Source: Saccharopolyspora erythraea NRRL 2338
Lineage (GTDB): Bacteria; Actinomycetota; Actinomycetes; Mycobacteriales; Pseudonocardiaceae
Direction of reading: 5' to 3'
Length of the DNA stretch: 64,000 nucleotides
Assembly: GCF_000062885.1 (NCBI RefSeq)
Contig: NC_009142.1
Location: 4,763,584-4,827,583, forward strand
The position numbers were made by a program, and so were the translations under genes. Below, in pieces: positions 22,301-35,900 of the stretch (positions are counted from its first letter, which is position 1; each line of letters starts with the position of its first letter). Under the pieces are notes generated by a model. It did no database searches, was not told the DNA's origin, and saw only the letters and a list, made by a program, of their open reading frames with translations.

Positions 22301-23914
22301 GCACGGCCAGCAGCGCCACCACCAGGTCGGCCGACCTGGGCAGCGCCACGCCGACCAGGCGCTCCGGGCCGGCGCCCCGGGTGATCAGCCAGCGCGCCAG
22401 CCGGTTGGCCCTGCGGTCCAGCTCGGCGTAGTCGAGCTCGGCGCCGTCGAACGCGACCGCCGGTGCGTCCGGAGCCCGGCGGACCTGCTCGGCGAAGAGG
22501 TCCGGGAACGACCTCGGTTCGATGTCGCGAGCGGTGTCGTTCCACGTGGCCAGCAGGCGAGTGCGTTCGTCCGCCGCGAGCAGGTCGATGTCGCCGACCC
22601 GCGTGTCCGGATCGGCGGCCACGGCGGTGAGCAACCGTTCGAAGCGCTCGACGAGCCCGCGGACCGTCTTCCTCTCGAACAGGTCGGTGGCGTACTCGAC
22701 GATGCCTTCGAGCCCGGCGGCGCTCTCCTCCAGGCTGAACGACAGGTCGAACTTCGCCACGCCGGTCTCGGCGCCCTCGACCTCGGCGCGCAGACCGGTC
22801 AGCTCCGGTGCGGCACCTGCGGCCTGGAGGTCCAGCAGCACCTGGAACAGCGGGTGGTGCGACAGCGAACGCGCCGGGTTCAGCACCTCCACCAGCCGCT
22901 CGAACGGCACCTGCTGGTGCGCGTAGGCCGCCGCGTTGGTCTGGCGGACGCGGTCGAGCAGCTCGGCGAAGGTCGGGTTCCCGGAAACGTCGTTGCGCAG
23001 CACCAGGTTGTTGACGAAGAACCCGACCAGGTCGTCCAGCGCCGGATCGGTCCGCCCCGCGACGGGAGTGCCGATCGGGACGTCTCCGCCGGCGCCCAGC
23101 TTCGACAGCAGGGCCGCCAGACCCGCCTGCAACACCATGAACACCGTCGTCCCGCGCGACCGCGCCAGCTCGGTGACCGCCGCGTGCAGCTCGGTGCCGA
23201 AGGTGAACTCCAGCAGGTCGCCGCGGTGCGAGGCGACCGCCGGGCGCGGGTGGTCGGTGGGCAGCTCGGTCCGCTCGGGCAGGCCGGCCAGTGCGCTCCG
23301 CCAGAAGCCGATCTCGCCCGCGAGCACGCTCGCCGGGTCGTCCTCCGAGCCGAGAACGTCCCGCTGCCACAGCGCGTAGTCGGCGTACTGGACCGGCAGT
23401 GGCGTCCACCGCGGCGCCTCACCGCGGATTCGTGCCGCGTACGCCTCGGAGAGGTCGCGCAGCAGCGGTCCCTGCGACCAGCCGTCGCCGGCGATGTGGT
23501 GCAACAGCAGCAGAAGCGTGTGCTCCTGGGCGCCGGCGCTCCACAGCGCGGCCCTGATCGGCAGTTCGGTGCCGATCTCGATCGCGGCGCGAGCCGCCTC
23601 GGCCAGCTCGGCCTCCGGATCGCCGGCGCCGACCGCGAAATCGACCCGCGCCTCGGCCGGGTCCAGCACGAGCTGGTACGGCGTGCCGTCGGAGTCCGGG
23701 AAGACGGTGCGCAGGCTCTCGTGCCTGCCGACGACGTCGTTGAGCGCCGCTTCCAGGGCGGGCACGTCCAGCTCGCCGGACAGCCGCAGCACGAACGGCA
23801 TGTTGTAGGTCGCGCTCGGTCCCTCCAGGCGGTGCAGGAACCACAGCCGGTACTGCGCGAACGACAGCGGCACCCGGGCCGGCCGCGGTCCGGGTGCCGG
23901 ACCGCGCCGCGCAC
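19332..23914 (-). other. NRPS module 8: C-A-T-E, Phe (D-configured)
   Basis: Pocket code D A W T V A A V C K, essentially the phenylalanine code (GrsA DAWTIAAICK). A carrier with GGDS, typical before epimerases, and an epimerisation domain ([10 protein letters not shown] near residue 6922, later GWFTNLHPV and IGFNYLGRF) follow, so a D-Phe-like residue is expected. Confidence 0.82.
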
Positions 23915-26900
23915 CGCCCGCGGCGTCCAGCGTCCCCGCCAGACCCGCGACGGTCGGGTTGACGAAGAGCTCCCGGACGGGCAGCTCGACGCCGAGCTCA
24001 CCGCGGACCCGGCTGACCAACCTCGTCGCCAGCAACGAGTGACCGCCCAGCTCGAAGAAGCCGTCGTCGATGCCGACGCCGTCCACCCCGAGCACCTCGC
24101 CGAACATCGCGCACAGCACCCGCTCGCGCTCGTCGCGCGGTGCGCGCCCGGTGCCGGAGAAGTCCGGGTCGGGCAGGGCCTTGCGGTCCAGCTTCCCGTT
24201 GGGCGTCAGCGGAAGCTCGTCGAGCACGACGAACGCCGACGGCACCATGTACTCGGGCAGGTGCTTGCGCGCCCGGTCCCGGAGCGCACCGGAATCGACG
24301 ACCTCACCGGCCGCCGCCACGGCATAGGCGACGATCCGCTTGTCCTCATCGGCACCCCGGACGGCGGCCGCGGCCTGCGCGACCCGCGGGTGAGCGGCCA
24401 GGCAGGCTTCGATCTCACCGAGCTCGATGCGGAAGCCGCGCACCTTGACCTGGTCGTCGACCCGGGCGACGTATTCCAGCCTGCCGTCCCGGCGCCACCG
24501 CGCCAGGTCTCCGGTGCGGTACATGCGCTCGCCCGGCGCCCCGAACGGGTCCGCGACGAACCGCTCGGCGGTCAACCCGGGCCGGTTGGCGTAGCCGCGG
24601 GCGACGCCGCGACCGCCGATGTAGAGCTCGCCGACCACGCCTGGCGGCACCGGCCGCAGTGCGGCGTCGAGCACGTGCACCGCGGTGTTGGCGATCGGCC
24701 CGCCGATCGGCGGGACCTCGCCGCCTCCGGTGACCGTCGCGGCCGCCGACCAGATGGTGGTCTCGGTGGGACCGTAGAGGTTGGTGACCCGGCCGCCGAG
24801 TTCGAGCATCCGCCCGGCCAGCGCCGCGGGCAGCGCCTCACCGCCCACGAGCATCCGCAGCCCGCGCACCCGCTCCGGGACCTCCGACACCAGGGACTGC
24901 CACAGCGACGGGGTGGCCTGCACGTGGCCGACCCCCGCCCGCTCGATCAGCTCGCCGAGCGCGCGCGGGTCGCGCACGGCGTCCTCGTCGGCGAGGACGA
25001 CGGTCGCGCCGCTCACCAGCGGCAGGTACAGCTCCAGCGCGGCGATGTCGAACGACACCGTCGTGACGGCGAGCATCCGCTCGTCCTGCGCCAGACCGGC
25101 GTCCTCGTGCATCGACGCGAGGAAGTTGTCGAGGCCGGCCCGCGAAACCTGCACTCCCTTGGGTCGCCCGGTCGAGCCGGAGGTGTAGATCACGTACGCG
25201 AGCTGACGCCCGTCCCGGACCGCGCTCGGCGCGTCCGCACGTTCCTCGTCGCCGACAAGCACGCGCCGCGTGGACTCCGGTGCGGGAACCCTCGAACCCT
25301 CGTCGCAGACCAGGATCGCCGGGCCGGCATCGGAAAGGATGTGCGCGAGCCGCTCGGCCGGGTGGCCGGGATCGACCGGCAGGTACGCCGCACCCGCCTT
25401 GGCCACCGCCAGCAACGCCACCAGCAGTTCGGGTGTGCGCGGCAGCGCCACGGCGACGATCGTCTCCGGTGCGGCACCGCAGTCGAGCAGGCGGTGCGCC
25501 AGCGCGTTGCTGCGGCGGTCCAGCTCACCGTAGGTGAGCTCCCGCGATGCGGTGACGATCGCGGTCGCGCCAGGCCGCTCCCGCACGCGGGCCTCGAACA
25601 GCTCCACGAACGTCGCTTCCGGGACGGGGCGGCGCGTGTCGTTCCACGCCGCGAACCGCTCCTTCTCCGCCGGAGCCAGGATTTCCAGCGCCGACACCGG
25701 ACGCCCGGGGCCGGCGACCGCTTCGGCCAGCAGGCGGCGGAACCGCTCGACCAGCTCCTCGACCGTGCGCGCGTCGAACAGATCAGCCGAGAACTCCAGG
25801 TCGCCCTCGATCCCGGCTGGGTTGCCGTCGGAGTCGGAGGTCTCCCGCAGCTCCAGCGAGAGGTCCATGGTGACCGAGCCGGTGTCGAGCCCCTCGACCT
25901 CCGCGTGCAGACCGGGCATGCCCAGGTCGTGGGCGCCGGCGTCGTGGACGGTCATCATGACCTGGAACAGCGGGTGGTGCGACAGCGAACGCGCCGGGTT
26001 CAGCACCTCCACCAGCCGCTCGAACGGCACGTCCTGGTGCGCGTAGGCCGCGAGGTTCGTCTCGCGCACCCGCTCCAACAGCTCGGCGAAACTCGGGTCG
26101 CCGGAGACGTCGTTGCGCAGCACCAGGTTGTTGACGAAGAACCCGACCAGCTCCTCCAGCGCCGCGTCGGAACGCCCCGCGACCGGCGTGCCGATCGGCA
26201 CATCGGTCCCCGCGCCCAACCGCGACAGGACCGCGGCCAGACCGGCCTGCAACACCATGAACACCGTCACACCGCGCGACCGCGCCAGCTCGGTCACCGC
26301 CGCGTGCAGCTCGGCGTCGAAGCGGACGTCGACCGCGCCGCCCCGGTGGGACGCGATGGTCGGACGCGGCCGGTCGGTGGGCAGCTCGAGCCGGTCCGGC
26401 AGTCCGGCGAGCCGGTCGCACCAGAACTCCACCTGGGTCGAGGCCAGGCTCCCCGGGTCGTCCTCGGAACCGAGCAGTTCGTGTTGCCACGCGGTGTAAT
26501 CCGCGTACTGCACCGCGAGCGGCTCCCAGTCCGGCGCACCGCCGCCGACGCGGGCGGCGTAGGCCGAGGCCAGATCGCGCAGCAACGGCTCGGTCGAGCC
26601 ACCGTCGGCGGCGATGTGGTGCAGCAGCACCAGCAGCGTGTGCCGCTGGTCGTCCTCGCCGAACAGGGTCGCCCGGACGGGCAGCTCCGAGGCGAGGTCG
26701 AAGCAGTACCGCGCGGCGTCGACCAGACCGCCGGGGCTCGGCGGCAGCACCGCGAACGGCGCCTCCCGGTCCACCACGACCTGGTGCGGCACACCGTCGG
26801 TCTCGGCGAACAGGGTACGCAGGCTGTCGTGGCGCGACACCACGTCGCCGAACGCCCCGCGCAGGGCTCGCACGTCGAGCTCGCCGGAAAGCCGCAGCAC

Positions 26901-29900
26901 CAGCGGGATGTTGTAGGCCGGGCTCGGGCCCTCCATGCGGTGCAGGAACCACAGCCGCCGCTGGGCGAACGACAGCGGCACCCTGTCGGGCAACGGCATG
27001 CGGCGCAGCGCCGGACGTGCGTCGCCGGCCTCGGCGAGCCGGGCGGCCAGCCCGGCGACGGTCGGTGCCTCGAACACCGCGCGCACCGGCAGCTCCACGC
27101 CGAGGGCGGAGCGGATGCGACCGGTCAGCCGGGTCGCGCGCAGCGAGTGACCGCCCACGGCGAAGAAGTTGTCGTGCGGGCCCACCTCGTCGACGCCGAG
27201 GATCTCGGCGAACAGCCCGCGCAGCAGCTCTTCCTCCGGCGAGAGCTGCCGGTCCTCCTCGACCACCTGCTCCGCGGACTCCCGCACGCGGAACTCCAGC
27301 AGCCCGTCGGCCCGCCACCTGGCGCGCTCCCCGGTCGGGAACATCCACCGCCCCGGCGTGCCGAACGGGTTCTCGACACCTTCGGACAGTTCCGGCGTGC
27401 TGACGTGGACCTCACCGAACACCCCGGGCGGAACTGGCCGCAGGTGCTCGTCGAGCACGTAGACCGCCACTCCCGGCGCGGGCCGCTCGGCGCCGGGCTC
27501 ACCGGTCGTGGCGACGCCGGTCTGCTCCCAGCCGCGCCAGGTCTCGACCTCGACCTCCGGGAAGTGCCGCCGGAACCCGCCCAGGTCGGTGCCCGCGGTG
27601 TCGCTGCCGAAGCGCACGAGCCGCTTCAGCGTCTCCGGCAGGAACTCCTGCTCCACGGCCACCCGGCACAGCTCGTCCAGGAGGGCGTGCGGCAGCACGA
27701 CTTCCTCGATCCGGTCCCAGTCCAGCCAGCCGAGCAGGTCCGACGCGCTGCCGGACAGCTCCTCCGGCGGCGCGACCGCACCGTCCACGATGGACGGGTC
27801 GATCCCCGCGATCGCGACGGCACCGCGGTCGCGGGTGGACCTCTCGCCGACCGGCGGCAGCACGATGCGACGCTCGGCGTCGTCGAGCAGCTCGACGGAT
27901 CCCAGGCGTGCGTCCGGGTCCGCGACCAGCGCTTCGAGCAGGGTCACGAACCGCTCCGAAAGGCGCCGCACGGTCGCGTGGTCGAAGAGGTCGACCGCGA
28001 ACTCCAGGTCGCAGCCGATGCCGCCCGGCTCGTCGCCGACGTGCCGCTCCTGCAGGTGGAAGGTCAGGTCGAACCGCGCCGCGGACATGTCGACGTCGAG
28101 GAACCGCGCCCGCAGCCCCGGCATCGCGAAGCTGCTCTCGGCGTCGTTCTCGAACACCATCATGACCTGGAACAGCGGGTGGTGGCTCAGCGTGCGCACC
28201 GGGTTGACCGCTTCCACGATCCGCTCGAACGGCACGTCCTGGTGCGAGAACGCCGAGAGGTCGGCCTCCCGGACCCGGCCGAGGAGTTCACGGAACGTCG
28301 GGTCCCCGGTGGTGTCGGTGCGCAGCACGAGGGTGTTGACGAAGAAGCCGACCAGGTCCTCCAGCGACTCGTCGCCGCGGCCTGCCACCGGCGTGCCGAT
28401 CGGGATGTCGGTGCCCGCGCCCATGCGGGTCAGCAGCCCCGCCAGCGCCGCCTGCACGACCATGAACAGCGTCGTGTCGGTTTTGCGGGCCAGCTCCAGC
28501 AGCTCGGCGTGCAACTCCGCCGGAACGACGAAGCCGAGTTCTTCACCCTCGTAGGAGGCGACCGCGGGCCGCGGCCGGTCGGTGGGCAGCTCCAGGCGGT
28601 CGGGCAGGTCGGCCAGCGCCTGCTGCCAGTGCGCGATCTGCCGGGAGACCACGCTCTCGGGGTCGTCCTCGGAACCGAAGACCTCCCGCTGCCACAGCGT
28701 GTAGTCGGCGTACTGCACCGGCAGCGGCGGGAGCTGCGGCTCCTGGCCCTGCCTGCGCGCGGCGTAGGCCGCCGAAAGGTCGCGGGCGAACGGCTCGTCC
28801 GAGCCGCCGTCGGTCGCGATGTGGTGCATCAGCAGCAGCAACACGTGCTCGTCGGCACCGACGCGGAACAGCGTGGCCCGCAACGGGCACTCCGAGGTGA
28901 AGTCGAACGTGTGGCGCGACTCCTCCGCCAGCCGCTCGTCCAGCTCGCCCGGTGCGACCTCGACGGTCCGCAGGCCCGGGAAGGTGCCGACCACGTGCTG
29001 GTGCGGCTCGCCGTCCACCTCGGGGAAGACCGTGCGCAGGCTCTCGTGGCGGTCGAAGACATCCCGCACCGCCGCCTCCAGCGCGGCGGCGTCGAGCCGG
29101 CCCTGCAGCCGCAGCACGAGCGGGACGTTGTAGGTCGCGCTCGGGCCCTCCAGCCGCGACAGGAACCACAGCCGCTGCTGCGCGAACGATAGCGGGACGC
29201 GGTCCGGGCGCTGGCGCGCGGTCAGCGGGGTCCGCGGTGCCGCCGACGCCTCGTCGAGGCGGCCCACGACACCGGCCACCGTCGGCTCGGTGAACAGCGA
29301 CCGCACCGACAGCTGCACGCCGAAGGTCGCGCGGATCCGGCTCAGCAGCCGGATCGCCGACAGCGACTGCCCGCCCAGCTCGAAGAAGCTCTCCTCGGGC
29401 TCCACCGGCCTGCCGAGTCCGAGCACCTCGCCGAAGAGTCCGCACAGGATCTCCTCGCGCGGCGAACGCGGCCCCCGGCGCTCGTGGCGGCGCGACAGCG
29501 CCGGCAGCGCGGCGTAGTCGATCTCCCCGTCCACCACGGGCAGCACGTCCACCGCGACGAACCGCGACGGGACCGCGTACTCCGGAAGCTGCGACTCGGC
29601 GCGGGCGCGCACGGCGGCCGGGTCGGTGGTGTAGGCGACCGGCTGGCCGTCGTCGTCGATCGTCACCGCCACGCCGGCCGCGCCGGCCAGGATGCGCTCG
29701 ACCTCGTCGAGCGACACCCCGATGCCGCGCAGCCGCACGTACCTCCCCTTGCGGGCGACGACCTCGACGCGGTCGCCGCGCCGGCGCGCGCGGTGTCCGG
29801 TGGCGACCAGCCCGCCGCCGGAGTCGACGTGGAGCTCACCGACCACACCGGCGGGAAGCGGACGCCCCGCCTCGTCCAGCACCAGCTCCCGCGCACCCGG

Positions 29901-32900
29901 CGCCGGGCGCTCGCCCGGCTCCAGGACGTCGAGCTCGCCGAGCCTGCGGTCCGGATCGGCCGTGGCGCTGCGCAGCAGCCGGAGCAGCCGCTCGCCGAAG
30001 GAGTCCACAGTGGCCCGTTCGAACAGGTCGGTCGAGTACTCGATCTCGCCGACGATGCCCGCGTGCGAGCCGTCGGCGGCGTAGCGCTCCTGCAACCGGA
30101 TGTCCATCGCGAACTTCGCCACGCCCGCGACGACGTCCTGCAGCTCCACCTCCAGGCCCGGCAGCCCGACCTCGACCTCGTCGAAGTTCTCGAAGGTCAG
30201 CATCACCTGGAACAGCGGGTGGTGCGACAGCGAGCGCACCGGGTTGACCGCCTCCACGATCCGCTCGAACGGCACGTCCTGGTGCGCGAACGCCGCCAGG
30301 TCCGTCTCGCGCACCCGCTCCAGCAGCTCCCGGAACGTCGGGTCGCCGTGCGTGCGGGTGCGCATGACCAGCGTGTTGACGAAGAAGCCGAACAGGTCTT
30401 CCAGCGCCTCGTCGGTGCGGCCGGCCACCGGCGTGCCGATCGGGATGTCGGTGCCCGCGCCCATGCGGGTCAGCAGCGCGGCGACACCGGCCTGGATCAC
30501 CATGAACTGCGTGGTGTTCGTGGCGCGGGCGACCTCGTCGACCGCCCGGTGCAACTCGGCGTCCAGGCGCAGCGGCGCCTCGTCGCCGAGGTAGGTCGCA
30601 GCCGCGGGGCTCGGGTGGTCGGTGGGCAGCTCGATCTTCTCCGGCAGGCCGCGCAGTGCCTCCGCCCAGAACGCCATCTGGCGGCTGATCGCGCTGCCCG
30701 GGTCGTCGACCGAGCCCAGCAGCTCCCGCTGCCACAGCGTGTAGTCGGCGTACTGCACCGGCAGCGGCTCGAACACCGGCGCCTCGCCGCGCAGCCGGGC
30801 GGCGTAGGCGGTGGCCAGGTCGTTGCCGAGCAGCGACTCCGACCAGCCGTCGCTGACGATGTGGTGCATCAGCGGCAGCAGCGCGTGGCGGTCGCCGCCG
30901 AGGCGGAACAGCCAGGCCCGGATCGGCAGCTCGGTGGCGATGTCGAAGTGGTGGCGCGACGCCTCGCGCAGCGCCTCGCCCACCGCCGCCTCGTCGACGT
31001 CGACGACCTCCAGCACCGGCCGCGCCTGCTCGGGCGGCAGCACCACCTGGTGGGGCGCACCGCCGTGCTCGGGGAACAGCGTCCGCAGCGACTCGTGCTG
31101 GGCGACCACGTCGGCGAACGCGGCGCGCAGCGCGTCGACGTCGAGCTCACCGGTCAGCCGCAGCACCAGCGGCACGTTATAGGTCGCGCTCGGCCCTTCC
31201 AGCCGGGAGAGGAACCACAGCCCCTCCTGCACGAACGACAGCGGCAGCCGCTCGGGCCGCGGCATCGGCCGCAGCGCCACCCGCGCGCCGTCGGCGCCGT
31301 CGAGGCGTTCGGCCAGCCCCGCGACGGTCGGCGTCTCGAACAGCGCGCGCAGCGGCAGCTCCGCGCCGAAGGCCGAGCGGATCCGGCTGACCAGCCTGGT
31401 CACCAGCAGCGAGTGGCCGCCGAGGTCGAAGAAGCTGTCGTCGATGCCGACCCCGGGCACCTCCAGCACGTCGCCGAAGAGCCCGCAGAGGATCTTCTCG
31501 CGCTGGTTGCGCGGCGCACGGCCGCCGGCCAGCACCGACAGGTCGGGTGCGGGCAAGGCTTTGCGGTCCAGCTTCCCGTTGGCCGTCAGCGGCAGCGACT
31601 CCAGCCGGACGACGGCGACGGGCACCATGTAGTCCGGCAGGCTCGCCCCGACGTGGCGGCGGACCTCGGCGGGGTCGATCTCCTCCGCGGAGACGACGTA
31701 GCCGACCAGGCGCTTGTCGCCCGGCTTGTCCTCGCGCACGACGACGGCGGCCTGCTCCACCGCCGGGTGGCTCAGCACCCGGGCCTCGATCTCGCCCAGC
31801 TCGATGCGGAAACCGCGGATCTTGACCTGGTCGTCGGCGCGGCCGAGGTACTCCAGCACGCCCCTGCCGTTCCAGCGCACCAGATCGCCGGTGCGGTACA
31901 TCCGCGTGCCGGGAGCACCGAAGGGGTCGGCGACGAACCGCTGCGCCGACAGGCCGGCGCGGCCGAGGTAGCCGCGGGCCAGTCCCGCCCCGGACACGTG
32001 CAGCTCGCCCGGCACGCCCGGCGGCACCGGCCGCAGGGAGTTGTCCAGCACGTACAGGCCGAGGTCCGGGATGCCTTCGCCGATCGGGCTGCGCGGGTCG
32101 GCGGTGTGGGCTGCCTCCAGCGGGAAGTACGTGACGTGCACCGTGGTCTCGGTGATGCCGTACATGTTGACCAGCCGCGGCGAGTCCGGTGCGTGCCGCC
32201 GGTACCAGTCGTCCAGCTTGGACGGTTCCAGCGCCTCGCCGCCGAAGACCACGTGGCGCAGCGCCAACCGGTCGCCCACCTCCGGGTTCTCCCGGTCGGC
32301 CTGCGCGAGCTGGTAGAACGCCGACGGCGTCTGGTTGAGCACGGTGACGCCCTCGCGGACCAGCAGCTCCAGGAACTCCTTCGGCGACCGGCTGACCACG
32401 TGCGGCACCACGACCAGGCGGCCGCCGTGCAACAGCGGCCCCCACAGCTCCCACACCGAGAAGTCGAAGGCGTAGGAGTGGAACAGCGTCCAGACGTCGT
32501 CGCCGCCGAAGCCGAACCAGTGCCCGGTGGCGGTGAGGAGCCGGTGGACGTTGCGGTGCGGCACGACCACGCCCTTGGGACGGCCGGTCGAGCCGGAGGT
32601 GTAGATGATGTAGGCGGCGTTGTCCGGGCCCGCCATCTCGCCCAGGTCGTTCGCGTCGTATCCGGACAGGTCGAGGTGGTCCAGCACGAGGCGTTCCACT
32701 TCCGTGTCCAGCTCGGTCGCCGAGTCGGTGACCACGACCGCCGGGGCGGCGTCGGCGAGCATGAACGCGATCCGGTCGGCCGGGTAGCCGGGGTCGACGG
32801 GCAGGTAGGTGGCACCGGCCTTGAGCACCGCCAGCAGCGCCACCACCAGCTCGGCCGACCTCGGCAGCGCCAGCGCGACGACGCGTTCCGCCCCCGCACC

Positions 32901-35900
32901 GCGCTCGACCAGGGCGCGTGCCAGACGGTTGGCGCGCGCGTCGAGCTCGGCGTAGGTCAGTCGCTGGTCTTCGAAGACCAGCGCGGTCGCGTCGGGCGTG
33001 CGCCTCACCTGCTCGGCGAACAGGGCCGGGATGGTCCGCGCCTCGGTGTCCGCGTCCCGCACGGTGGGCATCAGCGCCCGGCGCTCGGCGGCCGAGAGCA
33101 GGTCGATGTCGTCGACCGGGCGGTCCGGGTCGGCCACCACCGCGTCGAGCAGGCGCACCAGGCGCTGTCCCATGGCGGCCACGGTGTCGCGGTCGAACAG
33201 GTCGGTCGCGTACTCGATCAGCCCGGCCATGCCCAGCGGCGTGCCGTCGGCGGCGTAGTCCTCGCGGAAGTCGAAGTCGAGGTCGAACTTCGACGAGCCG
33301 GAGCCGATGTCGTGGAAGCTCGCCCGCAGCCCCGGGAGGTCCAGCTCGGCCTCGGCGTTGTTCTGGAACAGCACCATGACCTGGAAAAGCGGGTGGTGCG
33401 CCATGGAGCGCGGCGGGTTGAGCACCTCGACCAGCCGCTCGAACGGCACGTCCTGGTGGGCGTAGGCGGCCAGGTCGTTCCTGCGGACCCTGCCGACCAG
33501 CTCCCGGAACGTCGGCCTGCCGGAGGTGTCGGTGCGCAGCACCAGGGTGTTGACGAAGAACCCGACCAGCTCCTCCAGCGCCTCGTCGGAGCGGCCGGCG
33601 ATCACGCTGCCCAGCGGGATGTCGTGGCCGGCGCCCATCCTGGTCAGCAGTGCCGACAGCGCGGCCTGCACCACCATGAACAGCGTCGTGCCGGTCTGGC
33701 GCGCCAGCTCCACCAGCCCGCGGTGCAGGTCGGCGGGGATGGCGAACTCGACCTCGCTGCCCCGGTAGGACGCGACCGCCGGACGCGGCCGGTCGGTGGG
33801 CAGTTCGAGCCGTTCGGGCAGCCCGGCCAGGTTCTGAGACCAGAACGCGAGCTGCTTGGACACCAGGCTGCCGGGATCGGTCTCGCTGCCGAGCAGTTCT
33901 CGCTGCCACAGCGCGTAGTCGGCGTACTGCACCGGCAGCGGAGCCCACCCCGGAGCCTCACCGCGCAACCGCGCCGCGTACGCGGCCGACAGGTCGCGGC
34001 TCAGCGGGGCGTCGGACCAGCCGTCACTGGCGATGTGGTGCAGCAACAGCAGCAGCGCGTGCTCCCGCTCCCCCAGCCAGAACAGGCAGACCCGCAGCGG
34101 GAGTTCGGTTGACAGGTCGAAGCTGTAGCGGCCGAGGTCGCGCAGGTGCTCGGCCAGCCCGTCCTCGTCGGTGCGGACGAACTCGACCTCGGGAACCGAA
34201 CTTTCCGGTGGCAGCACGACCTGGTGCGGGGTGCCGTCGGTCTCCGGGTAGACCGTGCGCAACGTCTCGTGCCGGGCCACCACGTCGCCGATCGCCGCTC
34301 GCAGCGCGTCGGTGTCCAGCTCGCCGGACAGGCGCAGCAGAAGCGGCTCGGTGTAGGTCGCGCTGTCGTCCTCCAGTTCGTGCAGGAACCACAGCCGCCA
34401 CTGCGCGAACGACAGCGGCATCGGATCGGGCCGGGTGAACGGCTCCAGGACCACCCGGGTGCGGTCGGCGTCCCCGAACTGCGCCGCGAGACCCGCGACC
34501 GTGGGCTGCTCGAACAGGTGCCGCAGCGACAGCTCCACCCCGAACATCGAGCGCAACCGGCTCAGCAACCGGATCGCCGACAGCGAGTGCCCGCCGAGCT
34601 CGAAGAAGCTGTCGTCGATGCTCACCTCGGTGGTGCCCAGCACGTCGCAGAACAGTCCGCGGAGGATCTCCTCGCGCGGAGTGCGCGGCGCGCGGCCCGT
34701 CTTCTCCTCCTCGGCGACCTCGTCCGCGCGGCCGGCCGCCCGCACGCGCTCGTCCTCGGCGAGCACGCCGGTCTCGCCGACCGGCTGGTCCGGGCGTTCG
34801 ACGAACGCGTGCAGCAAAGCCAGCATCTGCCGGGAGAGCCGTTCCGCGCTCGCGCGGTCGAACAGGTCCGGCCGGTACTCGAACCGCAGGCGCAGCGTCC
34901 GGCCCGGGACGACCGACAGCGTCAGCGGGTAGTGCGTGGCGTCGTGGTCCTCCAGCCCGGTGACCTCCACGCCCGGCACCGGCGTCCACGACTCCCCCGG
35001 CTCGTGCGGGTAGTTCTCCACCACGGTCAGCGCGTCGAAGACCTCACCGGTCCCCAGCAGGTTCTGGATGTCGTTGAGGCCGAGGTAGTGGTGCTCCAGC
35101 AGCCTGGACTGCTCTTCCTGGACGCGGGACAGCAGCTCGCCCAGCGACTCGCCGGCGCGCAGCCGGACGCGCACGGGCAGCGTGTTGATGAACATGCCGA
35201 CCATCGACTCGACCCCGGGCAGCTCCGACGGGCGGCCCGAGACGGTGCTGCCGAAGACGACGTCCTCGCGGTCGAGGTTGCGCGCCAGCAGCAGGCCGAA
35301 ACCGCCCTGGACGACGGTGTTGAGGGTGAGACCGCGGCTGCGCAGCCACCGCTGGAGCCGGTCGGCGAAGTCCGCGGGCAGGTCCAGCACGAGCTGCTCC
35401 GGCGTGACGACGGCGTCGCCGGAGCCACCGAACAGGGTCGGCTCGACGCCGTCCAGCGCCTCGCGCCAGACGCGCTCGCCCGCGGCGCGGTCGCGCTCCG
35501 CCAGCCACGCCAGGTAGTCCTGGTACGGCGCGACCCGTTCCACGTCGCCGCCGCGGTACAGCGCGAACAGCTCGTCGAGCAGCGACTGCATGGACCAGCC
35601 GTCGAACAGGATGTGGTGGTTGGTGACGACGAAGCGGTGTTCCCGCTCCCCGAGGCGGATCAGCGTGAACCGCAGTAGCGGCGGCCGGGTCAGGTCGAAT
35701 CGACGGCCGCGGTCGGCGGTGGTCAGCTCGGCGACCGCGGCATCCTTGTCGTCCACATCGGACAGGTCGGCCTCGGTCCACGGCAGCTCGACCTCGTCCG
35801 GGATCACCTGCACCGCGCGCGGCAGGCCCTCGTAGCGGAAACCGGCGCGCAGGTTGTCGTGCCTGCGCAGCAGTTCCGCCGCGGCGTCGCGCAGCGCGGG

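Noticed and set aside
19275-29192. A 3,305-codon open frame on the plus strand opposite the NRPS, and similar long frames at 4337-8167 and 11312-16420
   Set aside because: Reverse-strand shadows of high-GC coding DNA: composition is Arg/Gln/Val/His repeats with no domain, and the minus strand carries complete NRPS motifs.
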